This document shows, piece after piece, positions 16,994 to 26,017 of a DNA stretch of 64,000 bases. The stretch is from Clostridia bacterium (lineage in GTDB: Bacteria > Bacillota > Clostridia > Lachnospirales > Lachnospiraceae). The translations under genes were made by a program, and so were the position numbers. The DNA is taken from assembly GCA_910576325.1 (NCBI GenBank), contig CAJTIM010000001.1, forward strand, positions 284,569 to 348,568, given 5' to 3'. How positions within the stretch are numbered: the stretch's first letter is position 1; each line of letters begins with the position of its first letter. The notes under the pieces are model-generated. The model saw only the letters and a list, made by a program, of their open reading frames with translations. It was not told the origin of the DNA and made no database searches.

Positions 16994-19252
16994 ATGGAAG
17001 CTTTAAAACAAATGCTCACACAGGCAGACGACGAATACCTCACAGGACTGTGCAACAAAGGAACGGTAAAGCGCGCTTATAAGGATCTGGATCAGGAAAC
17101 TCCCGCGGCAGTCTGGAGCGAAACGGGGGCGGAGGTGACTTTAAAAGAGGCGGTATGCACAATTCGTATGCCTCTGGGGGAAAGTACTTGCACCTGCCCC
17201 TCGCGAAGCATCTGCCGTCACATTATCACAGCAATTTTATATCTGAAAAACAGCCAAAGAAATACAGCGGAATCAAGTGCGCAGGAGGCCGGGCCGGAGA
17301 GTATAAAAGCAGAAGTAAAGTCAGATACATCAGAAAAACCGGATGCATCGGAAGAACCAAGCACAATGAAAAAACCAGGCGTGTCAGAAGGAATAAACAC
17401 GCCGGAAAAATCAAACACATCCGACACATCGGCCGAACCGGAATCAAAAGAAAAATCGTCTGAAATCCAATCGGACAAATCAGCATTAACGCAGGCTTTA
17501 GAGCAGGAGCTTCTTACTTACCCTCTACAAAAGCTGAAACGCGCCTGCGGAAATAAGCGGTACAATGAGCTTCTTCATTATCTAAAGTCAGGAGAACAGC
17601 CCGAGTTCCAGGAAGGAACCGTTATCACCGTCAAGGTTCCTTGGGAGGCCTTCACCGTAAAGCTTTTAAGCCCTCTGGAATATTCCACCTGCTCCTGCAA
17701 AAGCAAAGAGCTTTGTCCTCACAAGGCCCAGGCAGTGCTGCTCTTTCAGCTTCACAAACATGCCGCCGCCTTAGAGCAGCTCGAAAAGCTCTGCGAGAGC
17801 CAGGAGGAATGGGATTGGAAAGAGCTTGACCGGGCGTCCTCCTCCATCCGGGAAGAAATCGGCCTGCAGCTTATGACCGGGCTGTCCCGTTTGTCCCCGG
17901 AGGCTGCGGAGAGTATGGAGCGTTTGGCAGTTATCAGTCACGGAGCCGGCTTAGCGGCCTTTGAAACCGGCCTTCGGAAAACAGCCTCCGAGTACCGGCT
18001 GTATTTTGACCGGGCGGCGGCATTTCGGACCGAGGAGCTTTTGGAGCAGCTATTGACTCTATACCGGAAAGCAGGGGAACTAAGGGAAACCAAAGAACCG
18101 GAACGTCTGCGGACATTGGCAGGAAGCTTTCGGGAAGCTTACCGTCCCATTCCAAAGCTTCACCTGATGGCAATGGGAAGCCGGAGCTTTCACAGTAAAA
18201 CGGGCTACGAAGGGGAGATATACTATTTCCTGGAGCCGGATAAGGGTATTTTCTATAACTGGACAGATGCCCGGCCGGTGTTCTATGAAGGCGTGCGCAG
18301 GCGTCCCCCGGGAAGAGCGGAGCAGGCTCAGGCGCCCTGGGGGTTAAATTGCAGCAGAGAGCAGATGATGGAGCTGGAATTTTACCTGGATCATGCAAAA
18401 GCGGCCAGGGACGGACGTCTGTCTGTGAGCCAGGAGACAAAAAGCGAGGTGTCCGGTGTCCGGGATTTCAGGAGAGAGGAAGTGCGGAATGTAGTTTTCT
18501 GGGATTACGAACAGCTTCTTTTAGCCTGCTTTGGAGAAGAAGAGCGAAAGAATGAGGGAGAGCGCCTTGCCCTGGTGGGGGCTTCCTGTTGCCGTGAGTC
18601 CGGTTTCGACACGGTGCATCAGAGGTTTTCTATGGAAATCTTGGACCAAAAGGGCCGTAAGCTTACCGTGGCCGTAACCTATTCCAAGGAGGAAAAGCTG
18701 ACCATTCAGGTGTTGGAGCGCTTGAACGAACGGCTGAAAAAGGAGAAGGACCAGACCTTGATTTTCTTCGGCGCCCCTTACTTGGAACAGGGAAAGCTGT
18801 GCCTGTATCCCATTGAGGTGTTTGGAAGAGAGCGCTTTTTTGGGAGCCAGGAAGAGTTGGAGGAGTATCTTGGCGAACAAGGCGGGCCGGAAGGCAGTCC
18901 GGTTTCCAAAGACTTAAGCTTTAACCGGGAGATTGTACAGGGAATGGAGAGATTCTTGGCAGAAATCCGGCAGGCCCTTGGGGATCTGTTTCAAAGCGGT
19001 CTAAATTCCATCCAGGAGGAGACCTTTGGGAATCTGAAACGTCTGGCAAAGGAAAGCGGAACCCTTGGTCTCCACGGAGCGGAGGAAGCCCTTACATTTC
19101 TTGCAGAAGCCCTGGGCGGGAAACGCCATCAGATGGAATTTGATATGGAGGCGGTATTAAAGACCTGGATACATCTGATGACTTATGTGAAGCTCTGCCG
19201 GGAAAAGACATCGCTGGATCGGGCCTTGTTAGAGATGCAGGAGACGGATTAA
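16994..19252 (+). CDS. SWIM zinc-finger protein (E. coli YehQ-like)
   Basis: A 752-residue protein with two SWIM zinc-binding motifs of the form C-x-C-x6-C-x-H: CTCPSRSICRH (about residues 57-67) and CSCKSKELCPH (about 233-243). Between them is a ~100-residue Ser/Thr/Glu/Lys/Pro-rich linker built from degenerate repeats of about nine residues (T-S-E-K-P, S-E-E-P, M-K-K-P, T-P-E-K-S). The rest is helical with no recognised catalytic motif. The ATG at 16994 with GAGGAT upstream is preferred to an in-frame TTG at 16883, which would lie inside the VWA gene. SWIM domains bind nucleic acid or protein; the target is unknown. Confidence 0.8.
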   Translation: MEALKQMLTQADDEYLTGLCNKGTVKRAYKDLDQETPAAVWSETGAEVTLKEAVCTIRMPLGESTCTCPSRSICRHIITAILYLKNSQRNTAESSAQEAGPESIKAEVKSDTSEKPDASEEPSTMKKPGVSEGINTPEKSNTSDTSAEPESKEKSSEIQSDKSALTQALEQELLTYPLQKLKRACGNKRYNELLHYLKSGEQPEFQEGTVITVKVPWEAFTVKLLSPLEYSTCSCKSKELCPHKAQAVLLFQLHKHAAALEQLEKLCESQEEWDWKELDRASSSIREEIGLQLMTGLSRLSPEAAESMERLAVISHGAGLAAFETGLRKTASEYRLYFDRAAAFRTEELLEQLLTLYRKAGELRETKEPERLRTLAGSFREAYRPIPKLHLMAMGSRSFHSKTGYEGEIYYFLEPDKGIFYNWTDARPVFYEGVRRRPPGRAEQAQAPWGLNCSREQMMELEFYLDHAKAARDGRLSVSQETKSEVSGVRDFRREEVRNVVFWDYEQLLLACFGEEERKNEGERLALVGASCCRESGFDTVHQRFSMEILDQKGRKLTVAVTYSKEEKLTIQVLERLNERLKKEKDQTLIFFGAPYLEQGKLCLYPIEVFGRERFFGSQEELEEYLGEQGGPEGSPVSKDLSFNREIVQGMERFLAEIRQALGDLFQSGLNSIQEETFGNLKRLAKESGTLGLHGAEEALTFLAEALGGKRHQMEFDMEAVLKTWIHLMTYVKLCREKTSLDRALLEMQETD

Positions 19253-19281
19253 AATATCAAAAACTAATAAGAGCAAAACAT

Positions 19282-19407
19282 ATAAGCACCAAATCATATA
19301 AACATAATCAAATAAACGCCAAGGCACATAAGCATCAAAGCACATAAGCGCCAAACCGCATGAACACCAAAGCACATAAGTACCAAACCACATAAACGCC
19401 ATACAAT
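19282..19407 (+). repeat. 16-base degenerate tandem repeat
   Basis: About eight units of roughly ATAAGCRCCAAASCAC begin at 19282, 19298, 19312, 19328, 19344, 19360, 19376 and 19392. All are 16 bases except the second, which is 14. There are no unique spacers between units. The repeat fills half of the gap between the SWIM and DUF4132 genes. Confidence 0.8.
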
Positions 19408-19515
19408 ACCAGAGCGCACTCCGCCCAAAAAGTTGGAGTAAACGGATACGGCTGCAAATTGGTCAGGCTTATAAAATAAAATGTGGATAAGCATATGAAA
19501 TAAAAGGAGAACACC

Positions 19516-22500
19516 ATGAACCTAAGCGAAGAAAGAAACTACCAAAAACAAATGGACACCCTGGACGCCCTGAAGCTGTCCCCCAAAAACCGTCCCCTTG
19601 CGGAACAATATCTGGACATTTCCGCACCGGAAAAGCCGGAGCTTCTAAGAGAAACCGAGCGCCAGGACTTTTCCGATCTCGCCGACGACAAGCGTCAGAA
19701 AAGCATCGACTACGTAGAGCATCTGAGAAAGCGCAGCAAACATGAAGAGCTTAAGCGCTACGTCTGCTTCCTGTCCGCCATAGGAGGCTCCACGGCCTAC
19801 TACCTCTTTAACCGCTACGGCTGGAACCTGGACTCCGTGAAGGAATATTTAACTCCTGAGCAGGAAACGGCCATGTATGCGGAGGGCATCGTCTGGAGCA
19901 CCTATTCCCTCAATTACATACGCATGAAGCCTCTGCTTGAAAAGGGAAGAAAGGACCCGGAGCTTTTAAGAAGAGCCATAGATCTCTGCTACCACCGCTA
20001 CGACAACGCCAAGGTCCTGCTGGCCGGCGTCTACTTAAACTGCAAAAAACCGGAGGCAAAAAAGAGCGGGGGCATCCTGGGGCTTTTCACCAAAAATGCA
20101 TCCGCATCCGACGAAGCCCTGGCCCAGACCGTTGCATTTCTGGAAAATAACCTCATAGACAGCCTGCCCGAGATGTTTATCAAGCATGATCTTGGAAAAA
20201 GCCAGATCGAAGAGCTTAGGACCTATGTGCGCAATCACCCCATCGATCAGCCGTTTCCCATAAATCTGCAAAAGCTGTTAAACGGCCGCAGCTACATGGA
20301 ATATATGGTTCATCTTCTCTCGGGAACGGCATTTTTCGCCATAGAACATTCTCCGTGCTTCGCCGCCTTCCTACAGATAGCAGGCGTCCTGTCCATCCGC
20401 ACCGTGCTCAAAGCAGGAAGAGAAATGACAGGAATTGTAAACGGCAAAAATTCCTGGTTCCATAAGCACCTGGAACAGTTGGAAAATCTGATTCCCGTGA
20501 AGCCCGAAGCCCTGATTCAGTGGTACGCGGCAAATGACGAGGAACAGGGAATGGCACGCATGGCAGTCCGGCATCCTGAGTCCGTGCGCAGCGCAGCGGA
20601 ACACGCTGCCACCACCGACGAATATCAGCGCATCCTGGATCACATCAAAAAGGCAAATCCGGGACTTTACCAGGAGATCCAGTCAAAGCATGCGGATAAA
20701 TATCAGCACCAGCTTGCCGCCGAGCTTGTGACAAACATTACCACCGGCCAGGCAGAGGCCAAGGCGTACCTTCTGGGAGAAGCCTCCATCGACACCCTCT
20801 ACCCCTTTGTCAATAACTGGAGAGGCAGCCAGAGCTACTACTATCAGCGCTTCCAGAAATTACAGGGCTTACGGAGAAATAAGGGACGTCTCTTCCGCAG
20901 AGGCGTAATTTTGGAGGCTTTTCGTATGCAGGGAGCCTATTTCACAGGCTATTTCTTCAGTTCCATCCGGGGAAGCAAAACCAATTCGGAGCAGTTTCGC
21001 AGGGAAATGGAGGATTTAGTAGAGCTTTTTGAAAAAGAGGAGCTTCCCATCCGTTACCAGGCCGACGCCATAGAGGGCATTTACAACTCCTGCTACCAGG
21101 AGCGGGACAAAAATCTGGTTCTGGACACAGCTGCCCGGATTTTATCCTCCCGATGGAAGGATCACGCCCAGGAGCTTCGGGACGCCGCAAAGGACAGCAC
21201 CTCCGTCGGCCGCTGCATCTGCATCCTCGCCCTGGATACCTTCTGGCAGGAAGAAAAAGAAGTGATACTGGCCTCCGCCCTTGACAGCTCCAAGCAGGTC
21301 CGTGAGCAGCTCGTAACCATCTGCACCGCTCACAGGGAATGGGAGCCGGAAATGCTGACAATGATAACCTCAAAAAAATCCCAGGAGCGCGAGCTTGCCA
21401 TCCGTGTCCTGAAATTCTGGGGCGCAGAAGCCTACCGGGAAATCTTTACAAAGGCCCTGGAGACAGAAAAGAGCAAAAAGCTGAAGGAACTCCTTTCCGA
21501 CTGTCTGGGCATCAAGCCGGAGGCTCAGGCGGAGAGCGGAGGGCAAAAAACCTCCGGTGATCTGGTAAAAGAAATCCTGAAAGGCGGTAAAAAGCGAAAA
21601 GTAGCCTGGGCTTATGAGACGCCATTTCCTGCCGTACATAAAAAAGACGGCAGCGACGCTGAGGAGGAATATCTCCAGGCCATACTCACAGCCTATGCGG
21701 ACCGTACCACACCCGGTCTAAGCCCCGAGGCCGTAACCCTGGCCTCCGAACTGGAGCCTTCCGAGCTTGGCGCTTATGCAGCGGAGCTTTTTAACAAATG
21801 GCTGGAAACAGGCGCCGAGGCCAAGAAAAAATGGGTACTCTACGCAGCGTCCGTCCACGGCGGAACCGGAATCGTTGATATTTTCCGTCATCAGATCCAG
21901 GAATGGCCCCAACATTCCAGAGGCGCCCTTGCCGCCGAAGCCGTAAAAGCACTGGCCCTCAACGGAAGCTCCGAGGCCCTTCTGTATGTAGATCAGATAT
22001 CCCGGAAATTCAAATTCCGCCAGGTAAAGACAGCGGCAGGCGAGGCCCTGGAATACGCAGCCTCCGAGCTGGGAATCACAAGGGCGGAGCTGGAGGATCG
22101 GATTGTACCCAACCTGGGCTTTGACGAGAGCTTAAAGCGGACCTTTGACTACGGAACGCGCTCCTTCAGCGTCTATCTGACCCCGGCCCTGGAGCTTGAG
22201 ATTTTCGGCGAATCCGAGAAAAAGCTGAAAAACCTTCCGGCCCCCGGAAAGCGGGACGACGAAGAAAAGGCCGCGGCCGCTTATGCTGAATTTAAGCAGA
22301 TGAAAAAGCAGCTGAAAACCGTCATAACCAACCAGAAAATGCGTCTGGAGCAGGCATTAACCGCAGAACGCCTCTGGAACTGCGCCGCATGGGAAGAGCT
22401 GTTTGTGAAAAATCCGGTTATGCATCAGTTTGCCATCGGCCTTATCTGGGGAACCTATGAGAACGGAGAATTAAAAGACACCTTCCGCTATATGGAGGAC

Positions 22501-23082
22501 GGCAGCTTCAACACAAAGGACGAGGAAGAGTTTGACCTTCCCTCGGACACACAGATCGGCCTGGTGCACCCCATTGAGCTGTCCGAAGAAGATCTGTCCG
22601 TCTGGAAGGAACAGCTCTCTGATTACGAGATTGTACAGCCCATCGAACAGTTGGAGCGTGCCGTTTACCGAATCACAGAAGAAGAAACCGGAACAGCCGA
22701 GCTGACCCGCTTCGGCGGCAAGCTTCTGAACGGACTGTCCCTTTCCGGCAAGCTCCAGGGCATGGGCTGGTATCGCGGTTCCGTCCAGGACGCCGGTGTT
22801 TATTACACCTTCTACCGTGAGGACGGCGACATGGGTGTGGAACTGGAATTTTCCGGAAGCTACGTAGGGGATGAAAACGACGAAGTAACCGTATACGGTG
22901 CGGCCTTCTACCGTGCCCGCACCGTAAAAAGAGGCAGCTACGTTTACGATACCATAAAAAAAGAAAACCAATACAAGCTGGACCAGGTAAGCCCGCGGTA
23001 TTTCAGCGAAATTGTATTGCAGCTTACGAAGGCTACGGCATCCAGCCAGGAACAGCTGTCATATCCGGCCTGCAAAAGTTAA
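19516..23082 (+). CDS. DUF4132 protein (E. coli YehI/MolR-like)
   Basis: A 1188-residue protein, close to the length of E. coli YehI. Most of it is helical and Leu/Ala-rich, consistent with HEAT-like repeats (about residues 550-900, with units such as A-L-D-S-S-K-Q-V-R-E-Q-L). The C-terminal DUF4132 domain has the hallmark WNCAAWEELFVKNPVM then F-A-I-G-L-I-W-G, and V-H-P-I-E-L. No signal peptide. DUF4132/WGR proteins are found with MoxR-VWA-SWIM genes; this one closes the five-gene set. The start at 19516 follows AAAAGGAGAACACC. It is separated from the SWIM gene by 263 bases containing a 16-base tandem repeat, so it may be transcribed or regulated separately. Confidence 0.85.
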   Translation: MNLSEERNYQKQMDTLDALKLSPKNRPLAEQYLDISAPEKPELLRETERQDFSDLADDKRQKSIDYVEHLRKRSKHEELKRYVCFLSAIGGSTAYYLFNRYGWNLDSVKEYLTPEQETAMYAEGIVWSTYSLNYIRMKPLLEKGRKDPELLRRAIDLCYHRYDNAKVLLAGVYLNCKKPEAKKSGGILGLFTKNASASDEALAQTVAFLENNLIDSLPEMFIKHDLGKSQIEELRTYVRNHPIDQPFPINLQKLLNGRSYMEYMVHLLSGTAFFAIEHSPCFAAFLQIAGVLSIRTVLKAGREMTGIVNGKNSWFHKHLEQLENLIPVKPEALIQWYAANDEEQGMARMAVRHPESVRSAAEHAATTDEYQRILDHIKKANPGLYQEIQSKHADKYQHQLAAELVTNITTGQAEAKAYLLGEASIDTLYPFVNNWRGSQSYYYQRFQKLQGLRRNKGRLFRRGVILEAFRMQGAYFTGYFFSSIRGSKTNSEQFRREMEDLVELFEKEELPIRYQADAIEGIYNSCYQERDKNLVLDTAARILSSRWKDHAQELRDAAKDSTSVGRCICILALDTFWQEEKEVILASALDSSKQVREQLVTICTAHREWEPEMLTMITSKKSQERELAIRVLKFWGAEAYREIFTKALETEKSKKLKELLSDCLGIKPEAQAESGGQKTSGDLVKEILKGGKKRKVAWAYETPFPAVHKKDGSDAEEEYLQAILTAYADRTTPGLSPEAVTLASELEPSELGAYAAELFNKWLETGAEAKKKWVLYAASVHGGTGIVDIFRHQIQEWPQHSRGALAAEAVKALALNGSSEALLYVDQISRKFKFRQVKTAAGEALEYAASELGITRAELEDRIVPNLGFDESLKRTFDYGTRSFSVYLTPALELEIFGESEKKLKNLPAPGKRDDEEKAAAAYAEFKQMKKQLKTVITNQKMRLEQALTAERLWNCAAWEELFVKNPVMHQFAIGLIWGTYENGELKDTFRYMEDGSFNTKDEEEFDLPSDTQIGLVHPIELSEEDLSVWKEQLSDYEIVQPIEQLERAVYRITEEETGTAELTRFGGKLLNGLSLSGKLQGMGWYRGSVQDAGVYYTFYREDGDMGVELEFSGSYVGDENDEVTVYGAAFYRARTVKRGSYVYDTIKKENQYKLDQVSPRYFSEIVLQLTKATASSQEQLSYPACKS

Positions 23083-23089
23083 AGCGCTC

Positions 23090-23118
23090 TTGACACAGCC
23101 AAAAAGGTATGGTAAAGT
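23090..23118 (+). promoter_or_regulatory. promoter of rpsO-pnp
   Basis: TTGACA (23090-23095), 17-base spacer, TAAAGT (23113-23118), immediately after the DUF4132 stop and about 90 bases before rpsO. Confidence 0.7.
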
Positions 23119-23208
23119 CTAAAAGGTACAAAATCTGCCAGTATTCAGTAACCGGACACTCCGACCCTTACTTGATACATGGCTTATGAAAAAAAGGAGG
23201 CAGTCAAC

Positions 23209-23475
23209 ATGATCGCAAAAGAAAAAAAGCAGGCAATTATTGCCGAGTACGGCTTAAAGCCAGGTGACACCGGATCACCCGAGGTACAGGTGGCAATCCT
23301 GACCGCACGTATCCAGGAATTAACCGAGCATCTGAAAGAGAATCCCAAGGATCATCATTCCAGAAGAGGACTCTTAAAGATGGTTGGCCAGAGGCGTAAT
23401 ATGCTGGCTTATCTGAAGAGAACCGATATCACACGTTATCGTAGTCTGATTGAGAGACTTGGACTCAGAAAATAA
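23209..23475 (+). CDS. rpsO: 30S ribosomal protein S15
   Basis: An 88-residue S15, the usual length. The core [17 protein letters not shown] and [15 protein letters not shown] motifs, which contact 16S rRNA helices, are intact. The ATG at 23209 is the start because AAAGGAGG lies just upstream and homologous proteins begin at M-I-A/S-K-E-K; an upstream in-frame ATG at 23179 would add ten residues that do not belong. It is followed by a GC-rich hairpin (23485-23506) and then a long stem-loop before pnp, the standard rpsO-pnp arrangement. Confidence 0.97.
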   Translation: MIAKEKKQAIIAEYGLKPGDTGSPEVQVAILTARIQELTEHLKENPKDHHSRRGLLKMVGQRRNMLAYLKRTDITRYRSLIERLGLRK

Positions 23476-23484
23476 GCTTAACAG

Positions 23485-23515
23485 GGGCGGAGGAACACTT
23501 CCGCCCTCATTTATG
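23485..23515 (+). terminator. hairpin after rpsO
   Basis: GGGCGGA (23485-23491) pairs with TCCGCCC (23500-23506), followed by TCATTTATGTTTAT. Possibly a partial terminator that allows read-through into pnp. Confidence 0.55.
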
Positions 23516-23551
23516 TTTATGTAAACCTATCAACCCCACAGGAGAACGGAA

Positions 23552-23610
23552 CCGAGACCACTGATGTATATAGGACAGCCTTCCTTTCCTATACAGATCA
23601 GTAGTTTCGG
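23552..23610 (+). promoter_or_regulatory. long stem-loop in the rpsO-pnp intergenic region
   Basis: Arms 23552-23575 and 23587-23610 pair over 24 positions with three mismatches and an 11-base loop. In E. coli a similar double-stranded leader before pnp is cut by RNase III as part of PNPase autoregulation. An equivalent role here is inferred from position and shape. Confidence 0.65.
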
Positions 23611-23691
23611 GGTCAAGGCCCGGAAAACGGATCATGACCGAAAAAATTCTCCTGAACCAGAAAAAGCAAGAAAAACAAAAGGAGATTACCC

Positions 23692-25791
23692 ATGTACAAG
23701 AGTTATTCTATGGAGCTTGCCGGCCGTACACTGACCGTTGACATCGGCAGAGTGGCAAAACAGGCAAGCGGAGCCGCATTTATGCATTACGGCGAAACTA
23801 CCGTACTGTCCACAGCGACAGCGTCCGACAAACCAAGAGAAGGCATTGATTTCTTCCCCTTAAGCGTAGAGTATGAGGAGAAATTGTATTCCGTAGGCAA
23901 GATCCCCGGCGGATTCAACAAGAGAGAGGGCAAGGCATCGGAAAATGCCGTATTAACCTCCCGCGTAATCGACCGCCCCATGCGCCCCCTGTTCCCCAAG
24001 GATTACCGCAACGACGTAACCCTGAACAACCTGGTGCTTTCCGTAGATCCCGCCTGCAGCCCCGAGCTGACCGCTATGCTGGGTTCCGCCATTGCAACGG
24101 CCGTTTCCGACATTCCCTTTGCCGGACCCTGCGCCATGACCCAGATCGGAATGATCGACGGAGAATTTATTGTCAATCCGGGCCAGAGCCAGTATAAGGT
24201 ATCCGACCTTAAGCTGACCGTGGCGTCCACCAGAGAAAAAGTAATCATGATCGAGGCCGGAGCAAATGAGATTCCCGAGGCCAGAATGATTGAGGCAATC
24301 TATATGGCTCATGAGGTCAATCAGCAGGTTATTGCTTTTATTGACAAGATTGTAGCCGAGTGCGGCAAGGAAAAGCATACTTACACAAGCTGCGCCGTTC
24401 CCGAGGAGCTTTTTGCCGCCATTAAGGAGCAGGTTCCCCCGGAGGAGATGGAGAAGGCCGTATTTACCGACGAGAAGCAGGTGAGAGAGGAAAATATCCG
24501 CCAGATCACCGCAAAGCTGGAGGAGGCATTCGCAGACAAGGAAGAGTGGCTTGAGGTTCTCGGCGAGGCCATTTACCAGTACCAGAAGAAGACTGTCCGC
24601 AAAATGATCTTAAAGGATCACAAGCGTCCCGACGGCCGTGAGATTACCCAGATTCGTCCCCTTGCAGCTGAGGTGGATCTGATTCCGAGAGTGCACGGCT
24701 CCGCTATGTTTACCAGAGGACAGACCCAGATCTGCAACATCTGTACCCTGGCTCCCTTATCCGAGGCCCAGAGACTGGACGGTCTGGATGAAAATGAGAC
24801 AAGCAAGCGCTATATGCACCACTATAATTTCCCCAGCTATTCCGTAGGCGAGACAAAGCCGAGCCGGGGACCGGGACGCCGGGAGATTGGTCACGGAGCT
24901 TTGGCGGAGCGCGCGCTTCTGCCTGTGCTTCCCAGCGAGGAGGAGTTCCCCTATGCCATCCGTACCGTATCCGAGACCTTTGAGTCCAACGGATCTACCT
25001 CGATGGCTTCCACCTGTGCTTCCTGTATGTCACTGATGGCTGCAGGCGTGCCCATTAAGAAGATGGTAGCCGGTATTTCCTGCGGTCTGGTAACCGGGGA
25101 GACGGATGATGATTATGTACTTCTGACCGATATCCAGGGCCTGGAGGACTTCTTCGGCGATATGGACTTCAAGGTAACGGGAACCACCGAGGGTATCACG
25201 GCGATTCAGATGGATATCAAGATTCACGGTCTGACGCGCCCAATTGTAGAGGGAGCCATTGCAAGATGCCGTGAGGCGCGGATGTTCATTATGGATACCT
25301 GCATGAAGCCCTGCATCCCAGAGCCGAGAACAGAGGTCGGACCTTATGCGCCGAAGATTATTCAGATTCAGATCGATCCCCAGAAGATCGGCGATGTGGT
25401 AGGCCAGAGAGGAAAGACCATCAACACCATTATTGAGCAGACCGGTGTGAAGATTGACATCGACGACGACGGCGCCGTATCCGTATGCGGTACGGACCAG
25501 GCGGGCATGGATAAGGCCGTAGAGCTTATCAAGATCATTGTAACTGATTTTGAGGAGGGTATGGTGCTCACCGGTAAGGTAGTCAGCATCAAAGAGTTCG
25601 GCGCGTTCCTGGAGTTTGCACCGGGCAAGGAAGGCATGGTTCATATTTCCAAGATTGCAAAGCAGAGAATCAACCATGTGGAGGATGTGCTCACCCTGGG
25701 CGATGTGGTGAAGGTTGTATGCCTCGGCAAAGATAAGATGGGGCGTCTGAGCTTCAGTATGAAGGATTTAAAAGAAAACAAAGAGAAATAG
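23692..25791 (+). CDS. pnp: Polyribonucleotide nucleotidyltransferase (PNPase)
   Basis: A 699-residue PNPase with the full domain set: two RNase PH domains (about 10-220 and 315-545) joined by the helical domain, then KH (about 555-612, with GDVVGQRGKTIN) and S1 (about 620-695, GMVLTGKVVSIKEFGAF). It degrades RNA 3' to 5' using phosphate, as a trimer in the cytoplasm. The start at 23692 has AAAAGGAGAT upstream. It follows rpsO, and its leader forms a long stem-loop likely used for autocontrol. A perfect terminator follows. Confidence 0.97.
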   Translation: MYKSYSMELAGRTLTVDIGRVAKQASGAAFMHYGETTVLSTATASDKPREGIDFFPLSVEYEEKLYSVGKIPGGFNKREGKASENAVLTSRVIDRPMRPLFPKDYRNDVTLNNLVLSVDPACSPELTAMLGSAIATAVSDIPFAGPCAMTQIGMIDGEFIVNPGQSQYKVSDLKLTVASTREKVIMIEAGANEIPEARMIEAIYMAHEVNQQVIAFIDKIVAECGKEKHTYTSCAVPEELFAAIKEQVPPEEMEKAVFTDEKQVREENIRQITAKLEEAFADKEEWLEVLGEAIYQYQKKTVRKMILKDHKRPDGREITQIRPLAAEVDLIPRVHGSAMFTRGQTQICNICTLAPLSEAQRLDGLDENETSKRYMHHYNFPSYSVGETKPSRGPGRREIGHGALAERALLPVLPSEEEFPYAIRTVSETFESNGSTSMASTCASCMSLMAAGVPIKKMVAGISCGLVTGETDDDYVLLTDIQGLEDFFGDMDFKVTGTTEGITAIQMDIKIHGLTRPIVEGAIARCREARMFIMDTCMKPCIPEPRTEVGPYAPKIIQIQIDPQKIGDVVGQRGKTINTIIEQTGVKIDIDDDGAVSVCGTDQAGMDKAVELIKIIVTDFEEGMVLTGKVVSIKEFGAFLEFAPGKEGMVHISKIAKQRINHVEDVLTLGDVVKVVCLGKDKMGRLSFSMKDLKENKEK

Positions 25792-25800
25792 TATTAGGAC

Positions 25801-25848
25801 AAAAGGTTCCGCAGGTTAGGAGACAGACTGCGGAACCTTTTATTTGTT
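25801..25848 (+). terminator. rho-independent terminator of pnp
   Basis: Perfect 14-bp arms AAAAGGTTCCGCAG (25801-25814) and CTGCGGAACCTTTT (25828-25841), then a T-rich tail. Confidence 0.9.
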
Positions 25849-25972
25849 TTTCAAGAAGTTGTATATTTTCGAAGAAAAAAATTAAAAACTATTGATTTTC
25901 TGAAAGAAAAGAATTATAATACCTGTCTTTAGTATCAGACATTTAAAAATGGCGTTAGTTTATGAAAATAGT

Positions 25973-26004
25973 AAAAGCTGTTGCATTTCGGTGCGACAGC
26001 TTTT
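25973..26004 (-). terminator. hairpin at the 3' end of the transposase
   Basis: AAAAGCTGTTGCA (25973-25985) pairs with TGCGACAGCTTTT (25992-26004), with one G-T pair. It can terminate transcripts from both sides, shielding the element. Confidence 0.7.
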
Positions 26005-26017
26005 GGAATTATAGCTA

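Noticed and set aside
17155..17463. Frames on both strands within the SWIM linker
   Set aside because: They arise from the repetitive A-rich linker, which is open in several phases; the main frame carries two zinc fingers and is clearly the real one.
19282..19407. CRISPR array
   Set aside because: Units of 16 bases abut each other with no unique spacers and no cas genes are present; it is a simple degenerate tandem repeat.
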